The notes below the pieces were generated by a model. It worked only from the letters and a program-made list of their open reading frames with translations, had not been told where the DNA came from and did not search any database. Shown piece by piece: positions 35,246-43,866 of a stretch of 64,000 nucleotides of DNA (the first letter of the stretch is position 1; the number at the start of each line of letters is the position of its first letter). Where the stretch lies: contig WGNM01000005.1 in assembly GCA_016124575.1 (NCBI GenBank), forward strand, positions 165,688 through 229,687. The letters run 5' to 3'. The translations under genes and the position numbers were made by a program. The stretch is from Cryomorphaceae bacterium (GTDB taxonomy: Bacteria; Bacteroidota; Bacteroidia; Flavobacteriales_D; Sanyastnellaceae).

Positions 35246-36430
35246 ATGAACCGATTTTTATCCACCCTATCTTTATTCTTAACACTCGTCCCAACTGCTT
35301 TATTGGCACAGTATTCACCTCCAGATGGTACTGCTTTAGAGGCAATTTTTGTTGAACGTTACTATGTTTCTGATACATTGGATGTAACAGATGAAGATGG
35401 TGGTTTTTTGGATACTTGTTCGGTAACCTACAGAGTTTATGTTGATTTGAAACCGGAGTATCGATTACAGGCTGTATACGGTAATGCGCGTAACTTATTG
35501 AAAATAGAAACAGAAACTGTGTTTTTCAACAATGAAGATCGCGGAGAGGTTTCTGGTGATTTGATAGGAGCAAACTTCCTTGATAACAATACAGTAGCCC
35601 TTGATTCATGGGTTACGATGGGCCCAGCCTCGAATGCACATTGGGGTATTCAGAAAACCTCTGATAGTGATGGATCAATCGTTGGAGGTTCTAACAATGA
35701 CGGGGGAAGCGAAGCAATAGAAGGTGGATTGTTAGTTTACAACAATTTGGCTGCTGGTGTAGCTTTAACTGAAGCCGACGGACTATTAAGCGGAGTAGTT
35801 CCAACAATTACTGCTGTAGGTTTGGATCTGAGTGTTTTTGACTCTTCAAACTCAGGTTCTTTGTTTGAAACCATGAATGGTGCTTGGTCTGTATTAGAAG
35901 GAGTAGTTGGTCCTACTGAAGACAATATTATTTTGATTGGGCAATTTACGACTCGAGGTCAGTTCGATTTCCAAATGAACATTCAAATTGGAATACCACC
36001 AGCGTTGCAATGTCAGCATCCTGATTGTCACTCAACCATTCAATATGTTGCTGAATTGCATCCTTTGGATGCCGTTCCGGGAGTTGAGAACGATAATAAA
36101 TTTCCTTTTGCTGGCTTAACGTATGTTTCGGAACCATTGTTTTGTGATTTCGATAGTTCAGTTTTGGAAGAAGACTTAAGTATAGATTTCAGTGCATTCC
36201 CAAACCCAACATCAGGAATGGTTCAAATTTCAATTGATCAGAAGGTTGGTCAGGAACTTGATTTGGAAGTTTATGATGTTTTGGGTAACCTCGTTCACAG
36301 TGTTAACTATGGTAATGTTTCAAATCACTTCAATGCCGAAGTTGATCTCTCTGCTTCTCCTGCTGGTGCATACACTTTTGTAGTGCGTTCAGAGAATGGA
36401 GCACGTTTTTCTAGAATAGTAAAATATTGA
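35246..36430 (+). CDS. VETYY-domain secreted protein 2 (T9SS end, no Cys repeats)
   Basis: A 394-residue protein with a signal peptide (about 1-21, ending LLAQ). The domain covers about 30-290 and has the full order: FVERYYVSDTLDVTDEDGG, TYRVYVDL, QAVYGN, VFFNNEDRGE, NTVALDSWVTMGPAS, GSIVGGSNNDGGSE, LTEADGLLSG, GLDLSVFDSSNSGS, GAWSVLEGVVGP, IGQFTTRGQFDFQMNIQIG. It goes straight to a T9SS type A sorting domain (FSAFPNPTSGMVQISI, ending FSRIVKY) with no Cys repeat; only a CQHPDCH segment intervenes. The shortest T9SS-carrying member of the set. The next gene starts within three bases of its stop. Confidence 0.83.
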   Translation: MNRFLSTLSLFLTLVPTALLAQYSPPDGTALEAIFVERYYVSDTLDVTDEDGGFLDTCSVTYRVYVDLKPEYRLQAVYGNARNLLKIETETVFFNNEDRGEVSGDLIGANFLDNNTVALDSWVTMGPASNAHWGIQKTSDSDGSIVGGSNNDGGSEAIEGGLLVYNNLAAGVALTEADGLLSGVVPTITAVGLDLSVFDSSNSGSLFETMNGAWSVLEGVVGPTEDNIILIGQFTTRGQFDFQMNIQIGIPPALQCQHPDCHSTIQYVAELHPLDAVPGVENDNKFPFAGLTYVSEPLFCDFDSSVLEEDLSIDFSAFPNPTSGMVQISIDQKVGQELDLEVYDVLGNLVHSVNYGNVSNHFNAEVDLSASPAGAYTFVVRSENGARFSRIVKY

Positions 36431-36432
36431 TA

Positions 36433-37194
36433 ATGATGTTTGTAGCTCGTTATATTTTCTGTGTCAATCTATGTTTGATAGGCCTATTTGCTTCCTGTCA
36501 AGAAGGATTGGAAGATATTTTCATAGAGACCTATTACGAGTCAGATGTGAACCCCTTTACTGGTGAGTCGGCTCATGTAAAGACCTATCGCATTTATGTA
36601 GATTTAGCAGAGGGGTATAACCTTCAAGCGATATTCGGAAATTCAAAACATCCAATGTTTTTAGAAGTTTCTGAACCAATATTGAATCAGACCGATCGCG
36701 GTTCTGAAATAGGTACATGGTTAGACTACAAGCGCTATGGTGACGGGAATCTGTATTTAGATTCTTACCTAACCGTTGGTGTTGTTGCCAATGCTCAATC
36801 AGGAGTGCCGTTGAAGTATGATGTTGATGGTTCGAACTACCCTACATGGTTGGGGGAGAGCTGTCCAGATAAATTTACAAAGGTTGATGGAGTTTTTAAA
36901 AGCCTTCCTGCGAACATACAGTTGATTGGCTTGGATGCGTCACCATTTGGTGATAGTCAAGAAGGCAAAAGAATAGAAACTAGCGATGGCTGTTGGGCAT
37001 TGATGGGCTCTGTAAAAGGAGGTACACCTGAAAACTGTGTATTGATTGCTCAAATTACAACATCTGGTGAGATTTCATTTGAATTGAATCTACAAGTTGG
37101 TAAACCAGATGGTTTACCTCAGCAATTCGTTGCTCGCAATCCTACAGGGAAAGAACTACTTTCAGAAAAACTCATTTATCCTCGACCGCAATAA
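36433..37194 (+). CDS. VETYY-domain protein 3, minimal, probable lipoprotein
   Basis: A 253-residue protein containing only the signal and one VETYY domain (FIETYYESDVNPFTG, TYRIYVDLAEGYNLQAIFGN, NQTDRGSE, YLDSYLTVGV, VDGVFKSL, GLDASPFGD, CWALMGSVKGGTPENCVLIAQITTSGEISFELNLQVG). It has neither Cys repeats nor any C-terminal sorting module. The signal ends FASC, so Cys may be lipidated and the protein held on a membrane instead of secreted; the match to a strict lipobox is imperfect. It starts two bases after the previous stop (ATG at 36433; an upstream TTG overlaps). It defines the natural boundary of the domain: it ends soon after the QQFVARNPTG strand. Confidence 0.75.
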   Translation: MMFVARYIFCVNLCLIGLFASCQEGLEDIFIETYYESDVNPFTGESAHVKTYRIYVDLAEGYNLQAIFGNSKHPMFLEVSEPILNQTDRGSEIGTWLDYKRYGDGNLYLDSYLTVGVVANAQSGVPLKYDVDGSNYPTWLGESCPDKFTKVDGVFKSLPANIQLIGLDASPFGDSQEGKRIETSDGCWALMGSVKGGTPENCVLIAQITTSGEISFELNLQVGKPDGLPQQFVARNPTGKELLSEKLIYPRPQ

Positions 37195-37237
37195 AGAACA
37201 CCACCCTATAACAACACAAACCTAACCTAACTTTATC

Positions 37238-38716
37238 ATGAGAAATGTGCTTGTTATAGTTTTCAGTCTTTCGATTTCGGTTTTAGGCCGCAGTCAAGGC
37301 TTAGAGAATATTCTAGTTGAAACCTACTATGTTTCAGATAGCAATGATGCTACCGATACCGATGGAGGAAGTTTGGAAGTTGGGTCAGTTACTTACAGAG
37401 TTTTTGTAGATATGGCACCTGGTTATGAGTTGCAAGCTGTTTACGGAAATGAGAATCACCCGCTAAGTATCTCAACCTCAACATATTTTTTTAATAACGA
37501 AGATCGAGGAGAAAGCAAAGGGGATGTAATAAATGATATCCGTCTTGATGAAAACACTGTGGCATTGGACTCTTGGTTAACCATTGGAGCTGCTTCAGAT
37601 GCTCACATTGCTGTGCCTAAGAATATAGATAGCAATGGGTCTATTGTAGGTGGTATTAACAACGACGGCGGCAGTGAAGGTATTGCTGGGGGTTTGTTGA
37701 CAAACCTGGTTGGGGTAGGAATTCCTCTAACGCAATCCGATGGTCTGCTAAGTGAAACGTTGCCTAGTTCTGTTGTGACTTTAGGTGTTGATTTATCACT
37801 ATTTGCGAATGCTAACGCAGGAACTACATTTTCAACGAGCAGCGGCGCGTGGTCTGTTTTAGAAGGATTTCAAGGAGTTACCAGTGAGAATTATGTGCTG
37901 ATAGCTCAACTTACAACCAAAGGTTCATTGACTTTTCATATAAACCTTCAGCTCGGTACTCCGGGAGGTGGCACTGAGAAGTATGTTTATAGCAATCCCA
38001 TTGCTGGAGAGATTGGTTTTCCTGCTTTGAATTTTCCAGTTGTCGCGGTAAACGGCTGCACAAGCTCTGCGGCATGCAATTACAATCCTCTTGCTACAAC
38101 TGATGATGGAAGTTGCTTATTGCCTGTGGTTGACTGTTCAACTTGTGTTGGTGATCAGTTGGTTGTAATTGATACCGACATGGATGGGGTTTGCAATGCG
38201 CAAGAGATTCTGGGATGCACAAGTGATACAGCTTGTAATTATAATGTTGACGCTACAGAAGATGACTTTTCTTGTGTTGAATCCACTCCAGGATGCTCAT
38301 TTTGCAATTCTTCGAACGATGGCCTAATTTTAATCGATAGCGATGGAGATGGGGTATGCGATGCCAATGAAATTTCAGGGTGTTTGAACCCAGAAGCTTG
38401 TAACTATAATCCTAATACAACGAATGAAATACCATGTATTATTCCTTTTCCAAATTGTGTAGAATGCAATGTTTTAGGAACAGGGTTGATACTTGTTGAT
38501 ACAGACGGAGATGGAATTTGTGATGCTGAAGATACACCACCTACTTGCCTGGGTGACTTCGATGCCAACGGCACCATAGCATCCGCCGACCTTTTATTTT
38601 TTATATCTCAATATGGATGTCAGTCTGAATGCACTGGTGACCTCAATAATGATGGGGTTGTAGATACCAGTGACATCCTTATTATGTTCAGTCTTTACGG
38701 AGCCGATTGTCAATAA
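37238..38716 (+). CDS. VETYY-domain secreted protein 4 (three Cys repeats, double dockerin-like end)
   Basis: A 492-residue protein, signal to about residue 20. One VETYY domain (about 22-265) with all landmarks (VETYYVSDSNDATDTDGG, TYRVFVDMAPGYELQAVYGN, YFFNNEDRGE, ENTVALDSWLTIGAAS, DSNGSIVGGINNDGGSEG, GAWSVLEGFQG, IAQLTTKGSLTFHINLQLG). Three Cys repeats follow, two or three joined to EF-hand-like loops (DTDMDGVCNAQE, DSDGDGVCDANE, DTDGDGICDAED). The C-terminus (437-492) is a tandem pair of Cys-bracketed dockerin-like modules (CLGDFDANGTIASADLLFFI and CTGDLNNDGVVDTSDILIMF), the second ending at the stop codon. No T9SS domain. Confidence 0.82.
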   Translation: MRNVLVIVFSLSISVLGRSQGLENILVETYYVSDSNDATDTDGGSLEVGSVTYRVFVDMAPGYELQAVYGNENHPLSISTSTYFFNNEDRGESKGDVINDIRLDENTVALDSWLTIGAASDAHIAVPKNIDSNGSIVGGINNDGGSEGIAGGLLTNLVGVGIPLTQSDGLLSETLPSSVVTLGVDLSLFANANAGTTFSTSSGAWSVLEGFQGVTSENYVLIAQLTTKGSLTFHINLQLGTPGGGTEKYVYSNPIAGEIGFPALNFPVVAVNGCTSSAACNYNPLATTDDGSCLLPVVDCSTCVGDQLVVIDTDMDGVCNAQEILGCTSDTACNYNVDATEDDFSCVESTPGCSFCNSSNDGLILIDSDGDGVCDANEISGCLNPEACNYNPNTTNEIPCIIPFPNCVECNVLGTGLILVDTDGDGICDAEDTPPTCLGDFDANGTIASADLLFFISQYGCQSECTGDLNNDGVVDTSDILIMFSLYGADCQ

Positions 38717-38745
38717 ATAGCATGATTCAACCAAAACCAAATACA

Positions 38746-39855
38746 ATGAAAAATCTTTTAACATCTATCGTTTTACTTCTCTCTACAGGAGTCGTTTTTG
38801 GGCAAGGCCTGGAAGACATTATTGTAGAAACATACTACATCTCGGATGCCAATGATGCAACGGATACTGATGGTGGCTTTTTACCTGAAGGATCAGTTAG
38901 TTACCGCATTTACGTTGACATGGCTCCAGGATACGAAGTTCAGGCAGTTTATGGAAACTCAAACCATACTTTGCGTATTTCAACCTCTACTTTTTTCTTC
39001 AACAATGAAGACCGAGGCGCAACAACAGGAACTGGTATTGCTTTGAATCGTTTTGATGACAATACAGTTGCTGCAGATACGTATGTTACACTTGGCGGTC
39101 CAACGGCTACAACTTTGGCTGTTTTGAAGTCGGAAGATACAAATGGTGCAGTTGCGAATAGCGACGGCTTCATGCAAAGTACAAATCCTTTGGCTGGTAT
39201 TCCTATGTCGGTTCAAGATGGTATGATTCCAGGTTCTTTGCCTTCAGCAGTAGTTTCTGTGGGACTTGATTTGTCGATGTTTGACAATGAGAATAGTTCA
39301 GTTTCTTTGCTTTCTAATGGTGGCGCATGGTCTGTATTAGAAGGTGTTGTAGGTCCAACACCTACCAACCGTGTTCTTTTAGCTCAAATCACAACGGATG
39401 GAGATTTGGAATTCGAATTGAATATTCAATTGGGTACTCCTACGGGTGGTGTAGAGCAATATGTTGCTAGCAATCCAATTGGAAATGAGCAATTTTTTGC
39501 AGGTCTTACATTCCCATCTTTAGGGGTTGATGGTTGTACTAGTGCGACTGCATGTAACTACAACCCATCAGCAAACAACGACGATGGTTCTTGTTTGGAG
39601 CCGGTTGCCGGTTGCTCAGAATGCAACGGAGCAGATTTGGAACTAATTGATTCCGATGGCGATGGGATATGTGATGCCGACGATTGTTTGGGAGATTTCA
39701 ACGGCGACGGAACAATCTCTTCTGCTGATTTGTTGGTCTTCGTTTCTCAGTTCGGATGTAGCTCAAATTGCACGGCCAATTTAGATGCAGATCCTTCAGT
39801 TTCAGGATCAGATTTCCTTGTTTTCCTTAGTCTTTTTGGCAGCGATTGTCAGTAA
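38746..39855 (+). CDS. VETYY-domain secreted protein 5 (one Cys repeat, double dockerin-like end)
   Basis: A 369-residue protein starting MKNLLTSIVLLLSTGVVFGQ, a clear signal peptide; the start at 38746 is chosen for this reason over in-frame starts upstream. The VETYY domain (about 22-260) is very close to the first copy in the 2337-residue protein (NTVAADTYVTLGG, AVLKSEDTNGAVANSDGF). One Cys repeat (GCTSATACNYNPSANNDDGSC) leads to one EF-hand-like loop (DSDGDGICDADD) that runs directly into the paired terminal modules (314-369: CLGDFNGDGTISSADLLVFV, CTANLDADPSVSGSDFLVFL). The second module has lost part of its calcium-loop pattern. It is 29 bases after the previous gene. Confidence 0.82.
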   Translation: MKNLLTSIVLLLSTGVVFGQGLEDIIVETYYISDANDATDTDGGFLPEGSVSYRIYVDMAPGYEVQAVYGNSNHTLRISTSTFFFNNEDRGATTGTGIALNRFDDNTVAADTYVTLGGPTATTLAVLKSEDTNGAVANSDGFMQSTNPLAGIPMSVQDGMIPGSLPSAVVSVGLDLSMFDNENSSVSLLSNGGAWSVLEGVVGPTPTNRVLLAQITTDGDLEFELNIQLGTPTGGVEQYVASNPIGNEQFFAGLTFPSLGVDGCTSATACNYNPSANNDDGSCLEPVAGCSECNGADLELIDSDGDGICDADDCLGDFNGDGTISSADLLVFVSQFGCSSNCTANLDADPSVSGSDFLVFLSLFGSDCQ

Positions 39856-39875
39856 TTTTCAATTCATTTCACCCG

Positions 39876-42014
39876 ATGAAACACTTATTTACGATTGTCC
39901 TTTCTATCTTCTCCCTCGGCATTTGGGCCCAAGGATTAGAGAATGTTTTTGTTGAAACGTACTACGTTTCAGATGCCAATGATGCCACCGATACAGATGG
40001 TGGTAACTTACCTCCAAACTCTGTAACATACCGGATTTTTGTCGACATGGCACCTGGATATGAGTTGCAAGCCATTTATGGAAATACCAACCACGAGGCT
40101 CGTATAGAAACAACAACCTTTTTCTTCAATAACCTCGATCGTGGGGAGATTTCAGGTGACATGATTCCTGCAAATCGATTAGATGAAAATACCGTTGCAC
40201 TTGATTCGTGGGTAGGTATGAGCGGTGCCTCAGGTATTCATTTAGGTGTTCCTAAAAACATGGATACTAATGGGTCCATCATTGGTGGTGATAACAATGA
40301 TGGTGGTAGTGAAGGCATATCAACAGGTTTGTTGATTAACAATGATCCACTTGCTGGAATTCCGCTTACAACTGCTGATGGGTTGATTACTGGTTTTGTT
40401 CCAACAGTAACTGCAGTTGGTCTAGATCTAAGTATGTTTGCTGAATTAAACAGTTCTGTAGCTTTTTCTTCTAACGGAGGTGCATGGTCTGTTCTAGAAG
40501 GTGTGCAAGGGCCAACTCCTGAGAATATTGTTTTAATTGCTCAAATTACTACTGATGGCGAACTTGAATTCCACCTCAATCTTCAGTTGGGAATTTTAAC
40601 TGGAGGAGTTGAACAATATGTTTCTTCAAATCCTACTGGAAATGAACAGTTTTTCAACGCTCTGAACTATCCTTTGCTTCCTGTTTTCGGTTGCACAAGT
40701 CCTACTGCTTGTAATTATGACGTTACAGCTGAGGAAGAAGATGGGTCATGTATTGAACCAACCGCCAATTGCGAAATATGCAATGCTACAAACACGGGTC
40801 TAGTATTGGTTGATACAGACGGTGATGGAATTTGCAACGCACAAGAAATACCTGGATGCACTACAAGCACTACAGCATGCAACTACAATCCAAATGCAAC
40901 AGATGAAGTGCCTTGTTTGGAACCAATCATGGATTGTACGATTTGCAATGGAGTAAATCTGATTTTAGTTGATACAGATGGAGACGGTGTTTGTGATGCA
41001 GACGAAGTTTCTGGATGCATGGACAACACTGCATGCAATTATTCAGCAACAGCGACAGATGACGATGGTGGTTGTTTGATTCCTGTCGCCAATTGTTCAG
41101 TTTGCAATGCCAACAACGACGGCCTTGATTTGATAGATACTGACGGAGATGGCATTTGTGATGCTCTTGAGAACCCAGGTTGTTTTAGCGCAACAGCGTG
41201 TAACTACAATTCAGAGGCAACTTCAGATGACGGGTCTTGTATTGAACCAATTGAGAATTGCCAGATTTGCAACGAAACAAACACCGATCTAATTATCTTA
41301 GATACCGATGGTGATGGAATTTGTGATGCTCAAGATATGCCTGGATGCATGAGTTTATCAGCTTGTAACTACAACCCATTTGCTCTTCAAGATGACGGAA
41401 GTTGTCTTGAACCAATTGACGGTTGTAGTGATTGCAATGATGAGAATACTGCACTTGTGCTTATTGATACCGACGGAGATGGAGTATGTGACGGTGAAGA
41501 AATTGCAGGTTGCACAAGCAGTTCTGCATGCAATTACAATGACGCAGCTACCGACGAAGACGAATCATGTATCGAACCAATTGAAGACTGTTACGCGTGT
41601 AACGAGACAAATGACGGATTGGATTTTGTAGACACCGATGGTGATGGAATTTGTGATGGCGAAGAGATTTTTGGCTGCACCAATCCTGAAGCTGAAAATT
41701 ACAATCCTGAGGCCACAGAAGATGACGGAAGTTGCATTGTAAGTGTTGAGGAAATTCAATCTCATTTTAATTTTTCAGTAACACCGAATCCTACAAACGG
41801 AGCTTTGCAATTGAATGTTTCAAGCAATATCGGAGGGGTAGCTCAGATTCAAGTTTTGAACCTGATGGGACAAGTAATCTTGGTTCAGGATATCACAATA
41901 ACCGCTGCGAAGAAATCATTCTTCATAGATTTGTCAGGAAAGTCAGCAGGCGTTTATTTCGTTCGCACAGGATTGAACGATTCTGTTGTTACTCAACGAG
42001 TTATAAAGGAGTAA
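39876..42014 (+). CDS. VETYY-domain secreted protein 6 (seven Cys repeats, T9SS end)
   Basis: A 712-residue protein with signal peptide MKHLFTIVLSIFSLGIWAQG; start at 39876. One VETYY domain (about 20-265) of the canonical type (VETYYVSDANDATDTDGG, TYRIFVDMAPGYELQAIYGN, FFFNNLDRGE, ENTVALDSWVGMSGAS, GAWSVLEGVQGPTPENIVLIAQ). Seven Cys repeats alternate with linkers of the form CxxCNxxNxGL and EF-hand-like loops (DTDGDGICNAQE and variants), about 52 residues per unit. It ends with a T9SS type A sorting domain (FSVTPNPTNGALQLNV, ending VVTQRVIKE). It closes the run of short-gapped genes; a terminator hairpin follows. Confidence 0.83.
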   Translation: MKHLFTIVLSIFSLGIWAQGLENVFVETYYVSDANDATDTDGGNLPPNSVTYRIFVDMAPGYELQAIYGNTNHEARIETTTFFFNNLDRGEISGDMIPANRLDENTVALDSWVGMSGASGIHLGVPKNMDTNGSIIGGDNNDGGSEGISTGLLINNDPLAGIPLTTADGLITGFVPTVTAVGLDLSMFAELNSSVAFSSNGGAWSVLEGVQGPTPENIVLIAQITTDGELEFHLNLQLGILTGGVEQYVSSNPTGNEQFFNALNYPLLPVFGCTSPTACNYDVTAEEEDGSCIEPTANCEICNATNTGLVLVDTDGDGICNAQEIPGCTTSTTACNYNPNATDEVPCLEPIMDCTICNGVNLILVDTDGDGVCDADEVSGCMDNTACNYSATATDDDGGCLIPVANCSVCNANNDGLDLIDTDGDGICDALENPGCFSATACNYNSEATSDDGSCIEPIENCQICNETNTDLIILDTDGDGICDAQDMPGCMSLSACNYNPFALQDDGSCLEPIDGCSDCNDENTALVLIDTDGDGVCDGEEIAGCTSSSACNYNDAATDEDESCIEPIEDCYACNETNDGLDFVDTDGDGICDGEEIFGCTNPEAENYNPEATEDDGSCIVSVEEIQSHFNFSVTPNPTNGALQLNVSSNIGGVAQIQVLNLMGQVILVQDITITAAKKSFFIDLSGKSAGVYFVRTGLNDSVVTQRVIKE

Positions 42015-42039
42015 GAATAACCAAACCAATTTTTCATAT

Positions 42040-42084
42040 TGAGCGGGCCTACGAGTTAAAATTCGGTAGGTCCGCTTTCTTTTT
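42040..42084 (+). terminator. Rho-independent terminator of the receptor/VETYY operon
   Basis: GCGGGCCTAC pairs with GTAGGTCCGC (one mismatch) around an AT-rich loop, followed by TTTCTTTTT. The next 160 bases, up to the beta-helix gene, show no clear promoter. Confidence 0.7.
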
Positions 42085-42246
42085 GTGCGACTTAAAGTAG
42101 AATTGTTATTGGTTACATTCTTTTCATTTTGGGGTAATCGAACCATAGTCTTTAGTTAATCATATTTGGATGATAAGTGATGAATTTTGACCAAGCTCAA
42201 AGTGAGCATAAATTTTTAAAGGTTTAACCAATTTCAACCAAAACAC

Positions 42247-43779
42247 ATGGCTTTTTTACCTAAAAATTTGATTGTTGCATCGATTGCAATTTTCACAGTA
42301 ACAACAGCATCAGCGCAACTTGCGTTGGGCGAAGATTGCGGATGTCCTGCTCTTGCTAGCAGAACTGAAGTGAACATCTCTACTCTTACTGATGCTTCTG
42401 GAAACCTTCCAGTTGGATCAACTACTTTCACTTGCGACAAAACGTACATGATTGACCAACAAGTTTACGTTCAAGACGGAGCTAACTTGTTCGTTCAGCC
42501 TGGTACAGTTCTTCGCGGTGTATTTGGACTTGGATTCGACGCTAACGCGTTGATCGTTTCTCGTGGTGGAAAACTTTTCGCTAACGGAACTGATTGTTGT
42601 CCAATCATCTTCACTGATGCGAACGATCCATTGGATGGTTCTTACTCAGTAAACATCCGCGGTCAGTGGGGTGGTGTTATCATGCTTGGAAGAGCTACTA
42701 ACAACCTTTTGTTGGCTAACGGTGGTCTAGCTGTTGGTGACGGTGAAGGTACAATCGAAGGATTGGTAGCTGGTGATTCTCGTAACCACTACGGTGGTAA
42801 TGATGACAACGATTCATCTGGTAGCTTGAAGTATGTTTCTATCCGTCACGGTGGAACAAACATCGGTGCTAACAACGAAATCAACGCTTTGACTCTTGGT
42901 TCTGTTGGTCGTGGTACTACACTAGAGCACATCGAAGTTATATCTAATGACGACGATGGTGTTGAGTTCTTCGGTGGAACTGTTGACTTGAAGTACGCTA
43001 ACGTTATGTTCTGTAACGATGACTACTTTGACTGGGATCATGGTTATTCAGGTCGTGGTCAGTTTTGGTACGGTGTTATGCTTCCTGCTTTCGCTCCAAT
43101 CGCTGGTCAAGGTGACTTCGGTTTCGAAGCTGACAGTGATGACAGCAACTCTGGAAACTTGCCAATCGCTAACCCAATTATCTACAACTCTACTTTGATC
43201 GGTCGTGGTGCACAACGTGCTTTGGAAATGAAGGAAGGAACTGCTGGTCAGATTTCTAACTCAATCTTCGTTAACTTTGGATACGGTGTTAACCTTGCTG
43301 ACGAGGCTTCTCGTGCTTTTGATGCTATCGATAACTACAACACTGAATTGTTGAATTTCTCAAACAACTTGTTTGATACTAACGGTGAATTGTTGCGTGT
43401 TAACAACGTTGCAGCTCCTGCTGTTACTTTGGCTTCTTTCCAGGGTGCTGGAAACGTTCTTGCCCCAGGAGTTATCGACTTCACATGGAGCATCGACCCA
43501 ACAACAAACCAAGTTATCGCTGCTTTGAACCCAGTTCCAACTATCGATGTTACTAGCCCTGAAGTTGCTCCAGTTGACGATTTCTTCACTGGTGCTAACT
43601 ACAAAGGTGCTTTCAAGCCAGGTGCTACACCTTGGACTGCTGGCTGGACTGCTGGTGCTCTTTTGGGTATCGACAACTCTCTTATCGCTTGTCCGGAAGA
43701 TATCAACACAGACGGTAACGTTAACGTTGATGATTTCCTTCAGTTGCTAGGTGCTTTCAACACATCTTGCGGACTATAA
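42247..43779 (+). CDS. secreted beta-helix-like protein with dockerin-like end
   Basis: A 510-residue protein with a signal peptide (about 1-25, TASAQ). The body belongs to a family common in Bacteroidota and often found near TonB receptors, usually annotated only as hypothetical: QVYVQDGANLFVQPGTVLRG, a GGKLFANGT turn, GQWGGVIMLGRA, HYGGNDDNDSSGSLKYVSIRHGG, NEINALTLGSVGRGTTLEHIEV, DDDGVEFFGGTVDLKYANV, then the DDYFDWDHGYSGRGQF segment. The repeated short strands fit a right-handed beta-helix. It ends in the Cys-bracketed module CPEDINTDGNVNVDDFLQLL (482-510), not in a T9SS domain. Codon use is strongly biased towards GGT, GCT, AAC and CGT, suggesting very high expression. Ligand unknown. Confidence 0.8.
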   Translation: MAFLPKNLIVASIAIFTVTTASAQLALGEDCGCPALASRTEVNISTLTDASGNLPVGSTTFTCDKTYMIDQQVYVQDGANLFVQPGTVLRGVFGLGFDANALIVSRGGKLFANGTDCCPIIFTDANDPLDGSYSVNIRGQWGGVIMLGRATNNLLLANGGLAVGDGEGTIEGLVAGDSRNHYGGNDDNDSSGSLKYVSIRHGGTNIGANNEINALTLGSVGRGTTLEHIEVISNDDDGVEFFGGTVDLKYANVMFCNDDYFDWDHGYSGRGQFWYGVMLPAFAPIAGQGDFGFEADSDDSNSGNLPIANPIIYNSTLIGRGAQRALEMKEGTAGQISNSIFVNFGYGVNLADEASRAFDAIDNYNTELLNFSNNLFDTNGELLRVNNVAAPAVTLASFQGAGNVLAPGVIDFTWSIDPTTNQVIAALNPVPTIDVTSPEVAPVDDFFTGANYKGAFKPGATPWTAGWTAGALLGIDNSLIACPEDINTDGNVNVDDFLQLLGAFNTSCGL

Positions 43780-43805
43780 TTTACAAATAGGGGCTATAAA
43801 AAAAT

Positions 43806-43837
43806 GTGGGTGCCGACTCTTGCCAGTCTGCACCCAC
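43806..43837 (+). promoter_or_regulatory. intercistronic hairpin
   Basis: GTGGGTGC (43806-43813) pairs with GCACCCAC (43830-43837). No T-run follows, so it is more likely an RNA-processing or stability element, or an attenuator, than a normal terminator. It lies in the 87 bases between the beta-helix gene and the giant gene, and argues against translation starting at the ATG at 43804. Confidence 0.5.
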
Positions 43838-43866
43838 TTACTAATAGCTCCCAAAATTCAACCGAT

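Noticed and set aside
30797..42014. Polysaccharide utilisation locus of SusCD type
   Set aside because: No SusD-like lipoprotein and no glycoside hydrolase are present in the block; only the receptor fits.
43804..43866. Upstream ATG of the giant gene
   Set aside because: It would translate an 8-bp-stem hairpin and put 21 polar residues before a normal signal peptide.
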